Assembly: GCF_001625365.1 (NCBI RefSeq)
Contig: NZ_LJJF01000001.1
Coordinates: forward strand, 3,793,001 to 3,857,000
Reading direction: 5' to 3'
DNA: 64,000 nt
Source: Streptomyces sp. MJM8645
GTDB taxonomy: Bacteria > Actinomycetota > Actinomycetes > Streptomycetales > Streptomycetaceae
Position 1 is the stretch's first letter. Each line of letters begins with the position of its first letter. The position numbers were made by a program, and so were the translations under genes. The notes under the pieces were generated by a model. It was not told the DNA's origin and did no database searches. It saw nothing but the letters and a program-made list of their open reading frames with translations. Shown piece after piece: positions 33,752 to 42,815 of this stretch.

Positions 33752-35386
33752 GTGACCGGCCCCCAGTACGACGACCACGACGCCCCGCCGCCGGAGGAGG
33801 ACTGGCAGCCCGCCGAGGACCCCTTCCCCGCCGGCGCCTTCGACGACGCGTCCTTCCCCGACGGGCCCGGCGACCGGCTCCCGGTCTCCCGCGGCCGCTC
33901 CGGCCAGGGCGGCAACCGCGACGGCGGCGGCCGCGAGGGCGGCTTCCAGAAGGGCGGCAAGGGCGGCCGGAGCGGCTCCCAGCGCGACGGTTCGCAGAGC
34001 GGTGGCGGTGGCGGCGGCTGGCAGCGCCGTGGCGACGACGAGGGCCAGGGCGGCGCGGACGGCTTCGAGCGCGTCCCCCCGCAGGACCTCGCCGCCGAGC
34101 AGTCCGTCCTCGGCGGCATGCTGCTGTCCAAGGACGCCATCGCCGACGTGGTCGAGGTGCTCAAGCCGGCCGACTACTACCGGCCCGCGCACGAGATGGT
34201 CCACGGCGCGATCCTCGACCTGTACGCCCGCGGCGAGCCGGCCGACCCGATCACCGTGGCCGGCGAGCTCACCAAGCGCGGCGAGCTCCAGCGCGTCGGC
34301 GGCGCCTCCTACCTGCACACCCTGGTCAACTCCGTCCCGACCGCCGCCAACGCCGAGTACTACGCCCAGATCGTCCACGAGCGCGCCGTCCTGCGCCGCC
34401 TGGTCGAGGCCGGCACCCGGATCGCCGGCATGGGCTACGCGGCCGAGGGCGACGTCGACGAGATCGTCAACGCCGCCCAGGCGGAGATCTACGCCGTCAC
34501 CGAGCAGCGCACCAACGAGGACTACGCGCCGCTCGCCGACATCATGGAGGGCGCCCTCGACGAGATCGAGGCGATCGGCTCCCGCAACGGCCAGATGTCC
34601 GGCGTCCCGACCGGCTTCGCCGACTTCGACGCGCTCACCAACGGCCTCCACCCCGGCCAGATGATCGTCATCGCGGCCCGCCCCGCGATGGGCAAGTCGA
34701 CCCTGGCGCTGGACTTCGCCCGCGCCTGCTCGATCCAGAACAAGCTGCCGAGCGTGATCTTCTCGCTCGAAATGGGACGCAACGAGATCGCCATGCGCCT
34801 GCTGTCCGCCGAGGCCCGGGTCGCGCTGCACCACATGCGTTCCGGGAACATGACGGACGACGACTGGACCCGCGTCGCCCGCCGGATGCCCGACGTCAGC
34901 GAGGCGCCGCTGTTCATCGACGACTCCCCGAACCTGTCGATGATGGAGATCCGGGCCAAGTGCCGCCGGCTCAAGCAGCGCAACGACATCAAGCTGGTCG
35001 TCATCGACTACCTCCAGCTGATGCAGTCCGGCGGCTCCCGCCGGGCCGAGAACCGCCAGCAGGAGGTCTCCGACATGTCGCGAAACCTGAAGCTGCTGGC
35101 CAAGGAGCTGGAAGTCCCGGTCATCGCGCTCTCCCAGCTGAACCGTGGCCCCGAACAGCGCACCGACAAGCGGCCGATGGTCTCCGACCTGCGCGAGTCC
35201 GGCTCGATCGAGCAGGACGCCGACATGGTCATCCTGCTCCACCGCGAGGACGCCTACGAGAAGGAGTCCCCGCGCGCCGGCGAGGCCGACCTGATCGTCG
35301 CCAAGCACCGTAACGGCCCCACCGCCACCATCACGGTGGCCTTCCAGGGCCACTACTCGCGCTTCGTCGACATGACCCGGGACTAG
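33752..35386 (+). CDS. dnaB: Replicative DNA helicase DnaB
   Basis: A 544-residue hexameric helicase. A long Gly/Asp/Arg-rich N-terminal extension covers about 1-105. The DnaB N-terminal domain then starts at VPPQDLAAEQSVLGGMLLS. The RecA-like domain has Walker A ARPAMGKST (Lys315) and Walker B VVIDYLQLM. Unlike several mycobacterial DnaB proteins there is no intein in the Walker A or later sites. GTG 33752 is chosen, with GGGGA upstream; the frame is open further upstream without a better start. Confidence 0.96.
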   Translation: MTGPQYDDHDAPPPEEDWQPAEDPFPAGAFDDASFPDGPGDRLPVSRGRSGQGGNRDGGGREGGFQKGGKGGRSGSQRDGSQSGGGGGGWQRRGDDEGQGGADGFERVPPQDLAAEQSVLGGMLLSKDAIADVVEVLKPADYYRPAHEMVHGAILDLYARGEPADPITVAGELTKRGELQRVGGASYLHTLVNSVPTAANAEYYAQIVHERAVLRRLVEAGTRIAGMGYAAEGDVDEIVNAAQAEIYAVTEQRTNEDYAPLADIMEGALDEIEAIGSRNGQMSGVPTGFADFDALTNGLHPGQMIVIAARPAMGKSTLALDFARACSIQNKLPSVIFSLEMGRNEIAMRLLSAEARVALHHMRSGNMTDDDWTRVARRMPDVSEAPLFIDDSPNLSMMEIRAKCRRLKQRNDIKLVVIDYLQLMQSGGSRRAENRQQEVSDMSRNLKLLAKELEVPVIALSQLNRGPEQRTDKRPMVSDLRESGSIEQDADMVILLHREDAYEKESPRAGEADLIVAKHRNGPTATITVAFQGHYSRFVDMTRD

Positions 35387-35390
35387 CACT

Positions 35391-35416
35391 GACGAGGGGC
35401 ACCGGGGGGCCTCGTC
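35391..35416 (+). terminator. Weak hairpin after dnaB
   Basis: Seven-bp stem (35391-35397 with 35410-35416) just after the dnaB stop; a possible terminator. Confidence 0.4.
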
Positions 35417-35466
35417 CGACCGTCACCGAGGCCAACGCAGCAGTGTGATGAGCTACTGTCCGTGCG

Positions 35467-36933
35467 GTGAAAACGATACGACAGCTGTCCGCCCGCCGGG
35501 CCGGGGGAAGCACGAAGGCTCGGGCGAGCGGGTCGGCCAGTCGGCTGGGCTGGCTCGACGCGCTTCGCGGCGTGGCCGCCCTGGTGGTGGCGCTCCACCA
35601 CTTCGACGTCCTGAAGATGCTGCCGGACGGGGTGGCGTCCTTCATCTGGTGGCACGCCGACCTGGGCCTCTACGGCGTCATGCTGTTCTTCCTGGTCAGC
35701 GGCTACATCATCCCGGCCTCGCTGGAGCGTCGCGGGGACGTGCGGGCGTTCTGGATCGGACGGATCTTCCGGCTCTGGCCGCCGGTGATCATCGGTATCA
35801 CGGTGGCGCTGGCCATCATCCCGAAGGGCGACGGCTCGGTCGCGCTCTTCGCCACCGATCACGACCTGATCTACGTGGCCGCCAACTCGACCATGCTGCA
35901 GGACTTCATGGGCGTCTGGAACGGCCTGGGCGTCATGTGGACCCTCAGCTACGAGATGGTCTTCTACTACATGGTCACCGCGCTCTTCACGGTCGGCCAG
36001 CACCGCCGCAGCGGCCCGATCGCGGTCGGCTTCGCCGGCGTGGCGCTGCTCTTCGGCACCTCCATCGCCTCCCACACGCTGACCAGCGACATCACCTCGA
36101 CCCGCAACCTGGTCTGGGGCTCCGTCCTGATCGTGCTGTTCGGCTTCGCCTGCGTGCTGAGCGGCCGGCCGAACCTGACCCGGGTCGGGGCGATCACGCT
36201 CGGTCTGCTGGGCTTCGTGCTGATGTACAACAACAGCCGGGCCCCGATGTTCGAGACCCTGATGATCTTCGCGACGATGTTCGCGGGCACCGCGATCTAC
36301 CGGGCCGAGAACCGCCAGATCGACCGCCTCCAGGCGATCCTGTGCTGCGGCTTCGTGGTCGTCGCGGGGGTGGCCGTCGCCTGGATGTACAACCGTGACG
36401 GCATGGAGCAGAACACCTGGACGGCCGGCTGGATGGCCTGGGCCGGCTCCTACCTCGGGGCCTGGATCACGTTCGGCATCGGCATGGCGCTGCGCAAGCG
36501 CCGCTTCCCGAAGCCGCTCACCTGGCTCGGCGGGATCAGCTTCTCGCTCTACCTGCTGCACGTCCCGCTGGTCCACACCATCCAGCCGCTGCTGCACGTG
36601 CCCAAGGTGCCGCCGACGACCGGCGGCAAGCTGATCTGGACGGCCGAGTACCTCGTCGTGATCATGCTGGCGAGCTGGGTGATGTACCGGCTGGTGGAGC
36701 TGCCCGTGCAGAAGCTGGGCCGCAAGGTGGCCAAGGCGGTCGAGCGCCGCTGGCCGGGCAGCGCCCTGCAGCCGGCGGCCGCCGTGTCGATCGGGGCGCC
36801 CGCGACCGGCGAGGCCGCCGGGGCTGTTCCGGCCCAGTCCGGGGAGAAGGGCCAGGGCGGGGGCCAGGATCAGGAGAAGGATCAGGTGCCGGTCGAAGTC
36901 GGCGCCGGCGGCCCGGGGCAACGGGTCGGCTGA
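35467..36933 (+). CDS. Acyltransferase 3 family membrane protein (OafA-like)
   Basis: A 488-residue protein with about ten transmembrane segments. The family signature is at the N-terminus: LGWLDALRGVAALVVALHHFD, with His-His near residue 47. RIFRLWPPVII follows after helix 2. These enzymes transfer acyl groups to cell-surface glycans or secondary metabolites; the acceptor is unknown. A Gln/Gly-rich tail ends the protein. GTG 35467 lacks a Shine-Dalgarno; TACTGT at 35454-35459 suggests a leaderless message. Confidence 0.87.
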   Translation: MKTIRQLSARRAGGSTKARASGSASRLGWLDALRGVAALVVALHHFDVLKMLPDGVASFIWWHADLGLYGVMLFFLVSGYIIPASLERRGDVRAFWIGRIFRLWPPVIIGITVALAIIPKGDGSVALFATDHDLIYVAANSTMLQDFMGVWNGLGVMWTLSYEMVFYYMVTALFTVGQHRRSGPIAVGFAGVALLFGTSIASHTLTSDITSTRNLVWGSVLIVLFGFACVLSGRPNLTRVGAITLGLLGFVLMYNNSRAPMFETLMIFATMFAGTAIYRAENRQIDRLQAILCCGFVVVAGVAVAWMYNRDGMEQNTWTAGWMAWAGSYLGAWITFGIGMALRKRRFPKPLTWLGGISFSLYLLHVPLVHTIQPLLHVPKVPPTTGGKLIWTAEYLVVIMLASWVMYRLVELPVQKLGRKVAKAVERRWPGSALQPAAAVSIGAPATGEAAGAVPAQSGEKGQGGGQDQEKDQVPVEVGAGGPGQRVG

Positions 36934-36950
36934 CCGCCGCACGGACACAC

Positions 36951-36986
36951 CGAGGGCTCGCCTCCTACCCGGGAGGCGAGCCCTCG
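36951..36986. terminator. Bidirectional terminator acyltransferase / manA
   Basis: Perfect 15-bp stem (36951-36965 with 36972-36986) and a 6-base loop, between convergent genes. Confidence 0.88.
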
Positions 36987-37007
36987 GCGCGTGGTTCCTG
37001 GGTGCCG

Positions 37008-38198
37008 TCAGACGGTGACGGTGGCGCGGAAGAGGGTCGTGGCGGTGCCGGACAGCCGGGTGGGGGCGCCGGTGGCGGGGAGGAAGGCCGACCGGCCGCG
37101 GGCGAGGTCCAGGGTGGTGCCGTCGGCGGCGGTGAGCCGGGCGGTGCCCTCGGTGCAGAGCAGGATCTGCGGGGCGCGGCCGTCGATCTCGCGGTCCCGG
37201 CCGTCCAGGACGAAGCGGGAGAGCCGGAACTCGTCGATCGGGACGGGGTAGAGCTCCTCGCCGGCGGTGCCGTCGACCGGGCGGGGGTGCAGCAGCTCGG
37301 GGGCGCCCGCCTCGAAGACCAGGACCTTCAGCAGCTCGGGCAGGTCGATGTGCTTGGGGGTGAGGCCGGCCCGCAGCACGTTGTCGGAGTTGGCCTGGAG
37401 CTCGACGCAGGCACCCGCCAGGTAGGCGTGCGGCACGCCGGCGTCCAGGTAGAGCGCCTCGCCGGCCCGGAGCCGGAAGTGGTTGAGCAGCAGGGCGGCG
37501 ATCAGACCGCGGTCCTCCGGGAAGTCCTCGGCGATCCGGGCGTACGGCCCGTAGTCGCCGGCCGGGTCGGTGCGGGCCAGGGCCGCGGCCGTCTCCCGGA
37601 CGGTCTCCTCGGCGGCCTTCCCGTCCATGGTGAGGATGGCGGCCAGCGTGCCGCGCAGCGCCTCGGCCTCGTCCTCGACGGCCAGCAGGTCGATCAGCGG
37701 GCCGAGCCCGGGCACCGCGAGCCCGGCCATCAGCCCGGCCGCCTCGGCGGGCCGCCGGAAGCCGCAGAGCCCCTCGAAGGCGCCCAGCGCGCAGACCATT
37801 TCGGGCTTGTGGTTGGCGTCGCGGTAGCTCCGCTCGGGGGCGTCCAGCGGGATGCCGAGGGCGTTCTCGGCGGCGAACCCGGCGCGGGCCTGGGCGATCG
37901 TGGGGTGGGCCTGGATGGACAGCGGGATGCCCGCGGTCAGGATCTTGAACAGGAACGGCAGGGCCGGACCGAACCGGGCGACGGTCGCGGCGCCGAGTTC
38001 GCCCTCGGGGTCGGCCGCGATCAGCTCGTCCAACCGGCGGGGCCCCTCGCCCCGGTCGGCCCGCGACGGGTCGCCGGGGTGGGCGCCCATCCACAGCTCG
38101 GCCTGCGGTTCGCCGGTCGGCTCCTGCCCGAGCAGTTCGGGCAGGGCGGTCAGCGACCCCCAGGCGTACGGGCGGACGGTGTTGATGAGCCTGTCCAT
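37008..38198 (-). CDS. manA: Mannose-6-phosphate isomerase, class I
   Basis: A 396-residue type I phosphomannose isomerase interconverting fructose 6-phosphate and mannose 6-phosphate. Zinc-site sequences are visible: SIQAHPTIAQA, YRDANHKPEM and GVPHAYLAGACVELQANSDNVLRAGLT. ATG 38198 begins MDRLINTVRPYAWGS. Mannose phosphate made here feeds GDP-mannose, the donor for the polyprenol-phosphate mannose synthase encoded divergently beside it. The adjacency is therefore functionally sensible. Confidence 0.94.
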   Translation of the reverse strand: MDRLINTVRPYAWGSLTALPELLGQEPTGEPQAELWMGAHPGDPSRADRGEGPRRLDELIAADPEGELGAATVARFGPALPFLFKILTAGIPLSIQAHPTIAQARAGFAAENALGIPLDAPERSYRDANHKPEMVCALGAFEGLCGFRRPAEAAGLMAGLAVPGLGPLIDLLAVEDEAEALRGTLAAILTMDGKAAEETVRETAAALARTDPAGDYGPYARIAEDFPEDRGLIAALLLNHFRLRAGEALYLDAGVPHAYLAGACVELQANSDNVLRAGLTPKHIDLPELLKVLVFEAGAPELLHPRPVDGTAGEELYPVPIDEFRLSRFVLDGRDREIDGRAPQILLCTEGTARLTAADGTTLDLARGRSAFLPATGAPTRLSGTATTLFRATVTV

Positions 38199-38527
38199 GC
38201 GCGCGGTCCTACTCCTTCGCTGGGTGGCGGGTGTGCCGGATCGTCGGGGCAACGGGCCCGGCGGTGCGGGGGTCCGGGCACGGGCAAGGTCATCGACCCT
38301 AGCCGACCGGTGTCGCCCGCGAGGAAACGGCGGGTACCGGAGGGGAGTGCCCTGGCCGGACCGGTGGTTCCCGGGCGCGGTAGTAGGATGCCAGGACGCA
38401 GTAGTCTCCGCCCTGCACAGCAGTTTCCACCGTGGTCACTCCGTCGGCGGGCTGCCGGCGGAGCCGCGTTCCAGAGTGCGGGCGATGGTGTTCTGACACT
38501 CCCCGCCATCGGCCGAGAGGTTTGTAC
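38199..38527. other. Divergent intergenic region manA / ppm
   Basis: A 329-base region without a recognisable gene. It should hold both promoters, but I could not define a well-spaced -35/-10 pair. The only clear signal is GAGAGG (38515-38520), the ribosome binding site of the right-hand gene. Confidence 0.4.
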
Positions 38528-39292
38528 GTGACCGTGAACCAGCAGAGTTTTGCTGATCTCGGCAGGGTCCTGGTGATCATTCCGACCTACAACGAGGCGG
38601 AGAACGTCGAGCGGATCGTCGGCCGGGTGCGGGCGGCGGTCCCCGAGGCCCACGTGCTGGTCGCCGACGACAACAGCCCCGACGGCACCGGCGAACTGGC
38701 CGACAAGCTGTCCGCCGAGGACCCGAACGTGCACGTCATGCACCGCAAGGGCAAGGAGGGCCTGGGCGCCGCCTACCTCGCGGGCTTCCGCTGGGGCATC
38801 GACCACGGCTACGACGTCCTGGTCGAGATGGACGCGGACGGCTCGCACCAGCCCGAGGAACTGGACCGGCTGCTGGGCGCGCTGCGCGGCGCCGACCTGG
38901 TGCTGGGCTCGCGCTGGGTGCCGGGCGGCCGGGTGGTGAACTGGCCGAAGTCGCGCCTGCTGCTCTCCCGCGGCGGCTCGACCTACTCGCGGCTGGCGCT
39001 CGGCGTGCCGATCCGGGACGTCACCGGCGGCTACCGGGCGTTCCGCAAGGAGACCCTGCTGGGCCTGGGCATGGACGAGGTGGCCTCGGCCGGGTACTGC
39101 TTCCAGGTCGACCTGGCCTGGCGCACGGTGAAGGCCGGGTTCAAGGTGGCCGAGGTGCCGATCACCTTCGTCGAGCGCGAGCTGGGCGCGTCCAAGATGA
39201 GCCGCAGCATCGTCGTCGAGGCGCTGTGGCGGGTGACCGCCTGGGGCGTCTCCGACCGGCTGGCCCGCCTGCGCGGCGCGATCAAGCGCTGA
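38528..39292 (+). CDS. ppm1: Polyprenol monophosphomannose synthase (GT2)
   Basis: A 254-residue GT2 enzyme that moves mannose from GDP-mannose to polyprenol phosphate. The nucleotide-binding start [18 protein letters not shown] is followed by DDNSPDGTG and the metal-site DADGSHQPE. It corresponds to the catalytic domain of mycobacterial Ppm1; no N-acyltransferase domain is fused here. GTG 38528 follows GAGAGG at 7 bases. The product is the donor for GT39/GT87 membrane mannosyltransferases, such as the one at 25.5-27 kb. Confidence 0.93.
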   Translation: MTVNQQSFADLGRVLVIIPTYNEAENVERIVGRVRAAVPEAHVLVADDNSPDGTGELADKLSAEDPNVHVMHRKGKEGLGAAYLAGFRWGIDHGYDVLVEMDADGSHQPEELDRLLGALRGADLVLGSRWVPGGRVVNWPKSRLLLSRGGSTYSRLALGVPIRDVTGGYRAFRKETLLGLGMDEVASAGYCFQVDLAWRTVKAGFKVAEVPITFVERELGASKMSRSIVVEALWRVTAWGVSDRLARLRGAIKR

Positions 39293-39293
39293 G

Positions 39294-39321
39294 CTCCACG
39301 ACGTAACCTCCACGACGTAAC
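39294..39321. repeat. Tandem 14-base duplication
   Basis: CTCCACGACGTAAC occurs twice head to tail (39294-39307 and 39308-39321), directly after the ppm1 stop and before its terminator. Confidence 0.9.
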
Positions 39322-39364
39322 CGCCCGGGGCCCGTCCGCTGTCACAACGGACGGGCCCCGGGCG
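39322..39364 (+). terminator. ppm1 terminator
   Basis: Perfect 17-bp GC-rich stem (39322-39338 with 39348-39364), 9-base loop, followed by TTTT: a classical intrinsic terminator. Confidence 0.92.
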
Positions 39365-39538
39365 TTTTCGTGCCCTGGGGTAGGCCGCCCACAACGCCAA
39401 GGCGCCGGCCGTCCGAACCGCGATGTGACCTGAGCCGGAAGGCGCGCCCCGCCGGGCGCGCCTTCCGCGCAATCCGACACCGGTACTCCCATGCTGTAGG
39501 GCGCAGGAAGTCCGACCGCCGACCAGAGGGAGCAGCCA

Positions 39539-40540
39539 GTGACGTCGTCCCCGCCCGAGGAGGGCGCCGGCGCGGAGCGCACGGCCGCCGAGGCCGCCGC
39601 CCCGGACCACGAGCGGCCCGCCCGCCCGCTGGAGGTCGCCGTCTTCACCGGCCCCGAATCGGCCTTCTTCGCCACCTCCACCCTGATCCTCGGCGAGCGG
39701 ACCGCGATCCTGGTCGACGCCCAGCTCACCCGCAGCGCCGGCCGCGAACTCGCCGAATGGGTCGCCGGCAAGGGCCGCCGACTGCTCGCCATCGTCGTCA
39801 CCCACCACCACCCCGACCACTACTTCGGCGCCGAGGAGGTGCTGAAGCTCTTCCCCGACGCCCGGCTGCTGGCCGCGCCCGCCGTGGTCGACGGCATCCG
39901 GCGCACCGCCGCCGCCAAGGTCGCCCAGTGGAAGCCGGTCTACGGCGACGACATCCCGGACCACCCGCTGATCCCCGCCCCGCTGCTGCCGCAGCCCCTC
40001 ATGCTCGACCGCCAGGTCATCCCCGTGCTGCTGCTCGGCCAGGGCGACTGCGGCGACTCGACGGTCGTCCACGTGCCAAGTATCCGGACGGTGATCGCCG
40101 GGGACTTCGCCTACAACGGCACCCACGTCTGGACCGCCGACACCACCCCGGCCCAGCGCACCACCTGGGGCCACAACCTCGGCCGGATCGCCGACCTCGG
40201 CGTGGACCGGGTCATCGCCGGCCACCGCGCCCCCGACCAGGGCGACGACGTCGCCCGGGTGCTCGCCTTCACCGGCGAGTACCTCCAGGACTTCGACCGG
40301 CTGCTGGCCGTGCACCCGGACGACCCGGAGGCACTGGTCACCGCGATGAACGAGCGGTACGGGGAGCTGACGCTGCCGGCCATCCTGGAACTGGGCGCCG
40401 CCGTCAACACCGCCCGGGCGGCGCGAGGGGGCGAGATCGTCGAGGCGGAGATCGTCGAGGACGACATCATCGAGGCGGAGATCGTCGAGGACGAGATCAC
40501 CGAGGAGCGCACGGAGCCCGGGAAGGGCGAAGCCGAGTAG
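39539..40540 (+). CDS. MBL-fold metallo-hydrolase
   Basis: A 333-residue metallo-beta-lactamase-fold protein. The metal motif HHHPDH is near 93-98 (VVTHHHPDHYFG), a second ligand segment is GDCGDSTVVHV, and the downstream histidine is in VIAGHRAPD. The substrate is unknown; related stand-alone proteins act on small organic esters or thioesters. The C-terminal 35 residues are highly acidic and repetitive (EIVEAEIVED). They are encoded by a 24-base unit repeated at 40441 and 40471. GTG 39539 follows AGAGGGAG. Confidence 0.85.
   Translation: MTSSPPEEGAGAERTAAEAAAPDHERPARPLEVAVFTGPESAFFATSTLILGERTAILVDAQLTRSAGRELAEWVAGKGRRLLAIVVTHHHPDHYFGAEEVLKLFPDARLLAAPAVVDGIRRTAAAKVAQWKPVYGDDIPDHPLIPAPLLPQPLMLDRQVIPVLLLGQGDCGDSTVVHVPSIRTVIAGDFAYNGTHVWTADTTPAQRTTWGHNLGRIADLGVDRVIAGHRAPDQGDDVARVLAFTGEYLQDFDRLLAVHPDDPEALVTAMNERYGELTLPAILELGAAVNTARAARGGEIVEAEIVEDDIIEAEIVEDEITEERTEPGKGEAE
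40441..40494 (+). repeat. Direct repeat inside the MBL gene
   Basis: A 24-base unit repeats perfectly with a 30-base period (40441-40464 and 40471-40494), giving the acidic C-terminal repeat. Confidence 0.9.
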
Positions 40541-40556
40541 GGCGGATACTGGCCGC

Positions 40557-41138
40557 ATGACGCCCTACGACGTGATCGTCCCGGCCGGCGGGGCCGCCCG
40601 TCGCCTCGGCGGGGCCGACAAACCCGGGCTGACCGTGGGCGAGACCACCCTGCTCGACCGGGTGCTCGCCGCCTGCGCGGGCGCCCGCACCACCGTCGTG
40701 GTCGGCCCCGGCCGGCCGACCGCGCGCACCGGCGTCCGCTGGACCAGGGAGCAGCCGCCGGGCGGCGGGCCGGTCGCCGCCGTCGCCGCCGGACTCGACC
40801 TGGTCACCGCGCCGACCGTGCTGCTGCTCGCCGCCGACCTGCCGTTCCTGGACCGGCGGACCGTCGACCGGCTGGTCACCGCCCTCGCCGAGGCCGGCCC
40901 GGCCGTCGACGCCGCCGTCCTGGTCGACGCCGGCGGGCGCGACCAGCCGCTCGCCGCCGCCTACCGCACCGCCCCGCTGCGCACCGCGCTGGCCGCCCTC
41001 GGCGATCCGGCCGGCCTCCCGCTGCGCCGCCTCACCGGTGCTCTCGCCCGGCAGTTGGTGGCCGACACCGACAACGTCGCCTACGACTGCGACACCTGGG
41101 AGGACCTCGAACAGGCCCGGGAACGCGACCGGTCGTAG
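40557..41138 (+). CDS. mobA: Molybdenum cofactor guanylyltransferase-like protein
   Basis: A 193-residue NTP-transferase. The nucleotide loop PAGGAARRLGGADKP at 9-23 matches the MobA/MocA GGxxxRxGxxK pattern, and the metal aspartate lies in LLLAADLPFL. It would convert molybdopterin to its guanine (or cytosine) dinucleotide. Supporting context: moeA lies 375 bases further on. The ATG lacks a Shine-Dalgarno, while GATACT (40545-40550) ends 6 bases upstream, a leaderless arrangement. Confidence 0.85.
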   Translation: MTPYDVIVPAGGAARRLGGADKPGLTVGETTLLDRVLAACAGARTTVVVGPGRPTARTGVRWTREQPPGGGPVAAVAAGLDLVTAPTVLLLAADLPFLDRRTVDRLVTALAEAGPAVDAAVLVDAGGRDQPLAAAYRTAPLRTALAALGDPAGLPLRRLTGALARQLVADTDNVAYDCDTWEDLEQARERDRS

Positions 41139-41252
41139 GGGCTCCCTCGGGGTCCGTGTGCACGGCCCGCGCGGGCGTCCGTGCGGGAAACGACGCGCGC
41201 CGCACACGGGGCGAACACTCCGGGGAAACCGCCGATCAGGCAGCATGGGCGC

Positions 41253-41516
41253 ATGGAGCGCACGCTGGAAGACTGGATCGCCGAGGTCAGGGCCGACCTG
41301 GGCATCGACCTGGACGTCGACGTCCGGGGACTGCTCGACCTCACCCGGGTGGTCGCGCACGGGGTGGCCCGCCCGGCCGCGCCGCTGACCGCCTTTCTGA
41401 TCGGCTACGCGGCCGCCCAGCAGGGCGGCGGGCCGGAGGCCGTGGCCGAGGCCGCCCGGCGGACCGCCGCGCTCGCCGAGCGCTGGAGCGCCGCCGCCGG
41501 GCCGGGCGAGGCGTGA
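41253..41516 (+). CDS. DUF6457-type small protein
   Basis: An 87-residue protein (MERTLEDWIAEVRADLGIDL at the start) with predicted helical character and no catalytic motif. A middle segment LLDLTRVVAHGVARPAAPLTAFLIGYAA resembles DUF6457 proteins, which are found next to moeA in actinomycetes. Its stop overlaps the moeA GTG, so the two are coupled and probably act together. The precise role is unknown. Confidence 0.75.
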   Translation: MERTLEDWIAEVRADLGIDLDVDVRGLLDLTRVVAHGVARPAAPLTAFLIGYAAAQQGGGPEAVAEAARRTAALAERWSAAAGPGEA

Positions 41517-42766
41517 GCGCCGTCGGGCAGACCACCGTGGCCGCCCCGTCGACCGGTCCCGGCGTGCTGAGCTGGGCGCAGGCCCGCGAGGCCGCCCGCC
41601 GGGCCGGGCTGAGCCCGCTGCCGGCGGTCGGGCTGCCGCTCGCCGAGGCGCTCGGTCGCACCCTCGCCGAGCCGCTCACCGCGCTGACCGACCTGCCCGC
41701 CTTCGACACCTCCGCGATGGACGGCTGGGCGGTCGCCGGGCCGGGCCCCTGGCGGGTCGCCGGGCGGGTGCTGGCCGGCCGGGCGGCGTCCGCGCCGCTG
41801 GCCGACGGCGCCGCCGTCGAGATCGCCACCGGCGCCCAACTGCCGCCGGGCGCCACCGCCGTCCTGCGCCGTGAGCACGGCCGCACGGACGGAACGTTGC
41901 TGCACGACTGCGGCCGCCACCCGCTGACCACCGGTCAGGACGTCCGCCCGCGCGGCCAGGAGTGCCGCCGCGGCGAGGCGTTGCTGCCCGGTGGCGTCCC
42001 GGTCGGCCCGGCCGTGCTCGGCCTGGCCGCCGCCTGCGGTCACGACCGGCTCGCCGTGCGTCGTCGCCCGGTGGTCGAACTGCTCGTCCTCGGCGATGAG
42101 TTGCTCGCCTCGGGCGTCCCCGGTCCGGGCCTGGTCCGGGACGCGCTCGGGCCGCTGCTGCCGCCCTGGCTGCGGGCAGCTGGTGCCGAGGTGGCCGAAG
42201 TGCGGGCCGTCCGGGACGACTTCGGGCTGCTCCGGGACGCGCTGCGGCACTCCACCGCCGACATCGTGGTCACCACCGGCGGAACGGCGGCCGGCCCGGT
42301 CGACTTCCTGCACCGGGCCCTCGCCGAGGCCGGCGCCCGGCTGCTGGTGGACGGCGTGGCCGTCCGCCCCGGACACCCGATGCTGCTGGCCGAACTCCCG
42401 TCGGCCGCATCCCCGTCGGCCGGCCCCGCAGGGGGCGGACTTCCGGGCGGGCGGCACCTGGTGGGGCTGCCCGGCAACCCGCTGGCCGCCGTCGCCGGGA
42501 CGGTCACCCTCGCCCTGCCGCTGCTGCACGCCCGCAGCGGGCGGTCCGCCGTCACCCCGGCCCTCGCACCCGCCGCCGTCGGCCTGCCCGGGCACCCGGT
42601 GGACACCCGGCTGCTGCCCGTCCGGCACACCGCCGACGGCGTCGTCCCACTCGCCTTCGACGGGCCCGCGATGCTGCGCGGCCTCGCCCGGGCCGAGGCG
42701 CTGGCCGTGGTCCCGCCCGGCGGCGCGGCGGCCGGCACACCCGTCGAACTGCTGGAGGCACCGTGA
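41513..42766 (+). CDS. moeA: Molybdopterin molybdenumtransferase MoeA
   Basis: A 417-residue MoeA that inserts molybdate into adenylylated molybdopterin. The signature LPAFDTSAMDGWAV is near residue 60. The MoCF-binding domain carries VVTTGGTAAGPVDFL, and GLPGNPLAAV is also present. GTG 41513 overlaps the DUF6457 stop. A molybdoenzyme is not encoded in the window. With mobA it forms a compact cofactor group; moaABC must be elsewhere. Confidence 0.92.
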   Translation: MSAVGQTTVAAPSTGPGVLSWAQAREAARRAGLSPLPAVGLPLAEALGRTLAEPLTALTDLPAFDTSAMDGWAVAGPGPWRVAGRVLAGRAASAPLADGAAVEIATGAQLPPGATAVLRREHGRTDGTLLHDCGRHPLTTGQDVRPRGQECRRGEALLPGGVPVGPAVLGLAAACGHDRLAVRRRPVVELLVLGDELLASGVPGPGLVRDALGPLLPPWLRAAGAEVAEVRAVRDDFGLLRDALRHSTADIVVTTGGTAAGPVDFLHRALAEAGARLLVDGVAVRPGHPMLLAELPSAASPSAGPAGGGLPGGRHLVGLPGNPLAAVAGTVTLALPLLHARSGRSAVTPALAPAAVGLPGHPVDTRLLPVRHTADGVVPLAFDGPAMLRGLARAEALAVVPPGGAAAGTPVELLEAP

Positions 42767-42815
42767 ACGGGCCCACCGGGGCGTGCGCGTCCCACGACAG
42801 CCGGGAGGCGACCGC

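Noticed and set aside
34680..34710. Possible intein in dnaB, as in mycobacteria
   Set aside because: The Walker A motif is uninterrupted and the protein has normal length.
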